From assembly GCA_030998225.1 (NCBI GenBank), contig JAPYXD010000704.1, positions 1,178,001 to 1,242,000 on the forward strand: 64,000 nucleotides of DNA. The letters are read 5' to 3'. Below are positions 63,397 to 64,000 of the stretch, piece by piece; within the stretch, counting starts at the first letter, position 1, and each line of letters opens with the position of its first letter. The position numbers were made by a program, and so were the translations under genes. The stretch comes from Diplolepis rosae. Lineage: Eukaryota; Arthropoda; Insecta; Hymenoptera; Diplolepididae. Under the pieces are notes generated by a model. It ran no database searches. It was not told the DNA's origin and was given only the letters and a program-made list of their open reading frames with translations.

Positions 63397-63415
63397 AAAG
63401 AGTCAGAGACTCTTT
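63397..63415. repeat. Short perfect inverted repeat
   Basis: AAAGAGTC (63,397-63,404) and GACTCTTT (63,408-63,415) flank a 3-base loop. No T-run follows as in a bacterial terminator, and the context is eukaryotic, so no function is assigned. Confidence 0.6.
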
Positions 63416-64000
63416 CGTTAACTCGTATCATACTTATTCATTTCTGTGTGAGAAGGTTATTTCATTCCAAAACTTTTAAAATTTGTAGAACAGTTTCTAA
63501 AAGTTAGATACTTTTTCATAATTTTATCAAGAACTATTCAATACAAATTGGAAAACTGCTATTATTGTACTAGTTCTTGACAATTTCTATAACTCTTTTC
63601 GATTTTTCGACAAAGTTTATGACTTTTTACTTAAAAGTGCTGGAAATTTAAAAAATGTAGTGCCCTATCCAAATGTGGTTGACTAGTTAAAGAAATTTTG
63701 ATGAACTTATTTTTTCCGTGTAGGAATGAATAGAAAGTCAGGATATGAAGCTTATTGAATTTTATAAAAATAGTATCCTGCACTCCCAATAATTCCTCGA
63801 CATTTTCTTCATATAAATCCTAATTAGCCTTATGACGAATGGAATCCTGAATTTTTATCCTATAAATGAGTTATACAGGCATTAAAATTGAATACCAATG
63901 ACATTTTGGGTAGGATCAGATTCCATTTTCGTTAAATGTGGAATTTTTATTAGATTCTATTATGTACTTAGATAGACTTCGTATCAAATTTCAGATGTTG
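63416..64000. other. AT-rich low-copy DNA, nothing recognised
   Basis: No ORF, RNA gene or repeat structure could be supported. TTTTTTCCGTGTAGG near 63,711-63,725 resembles the TTTTTCTCCGTG at the end of the motif cluster near 62,507. Confidence 0.5.

Overview
The window is eukaryotic, non-coding and almost entirely repetitive. The only clear coding signal is the C-terminal part of a Penelope-like retroelement (PLE) polyprotein with a GIY-YIG endonuclease. The DNA is AT-rich and a long satellite array dominates it. Together these suggest an animal chromosome, most likely an arthropod, at the edge of a heterochromatic (possibly pericentromeric) block. I cannot name the species, and there is no sign of bacterial gene organisation.

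Layout. (1) 1 to about 57,580 is one head-to-tail satellite array of about 230 monomers of 248-250 bp. It is cut by the left window edge, so its full length is unknown. Two main monomer types (A and B) alternate as a dimer of about 498 bp, and a third type (C) is interspersed. Above the dimer there is further order: an exact 496-bp unit repeated four times (52,575-54,558), a recurrent truncated monomer of about 154 bp found 14 times with one linked variant, and a spacing of about 2,553 bp between these short monomers at 41-46 kb. (2) 57,050-57,700 and 58,784-59,434 are the arms of a colinear inverted repeat. Each arm is satellite plus about 120 bp of non-satellite AT-rich DNA. (3) The 1,083-bp centre, 57,701-58,783, is a 5'-truncated PLE on the minus strand: end of the reverse transcriptase, GIY-YIG endonuclease, stop codon, 3' tail. 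(4) Beyond the palindrome the satellite continues in the opposite orientation to about 60,433 and decays with distance. (5) 60,434-64,000 is low-copy AT-rich DNA. It holds a hammerhead-ribozyme-like motif (61,355-61,395, plus strand), a degenerate AT-rich motif family, a TA microsatellite joined to a tRNA-like SINE head, and no convincing protein gene.

The many 60-83 codon ORFs inside the array are frames of the monomer, not genes. The most interesting points are the strand switch of the satellite centred exactly on a truncated PLE, the hammerhead-like fold near it, the multi-level array order with an A/B-type box alternation that resembles alpha satellite in layout, and an edge-type divergent monomer segment embedded deep inside the homogenised array.
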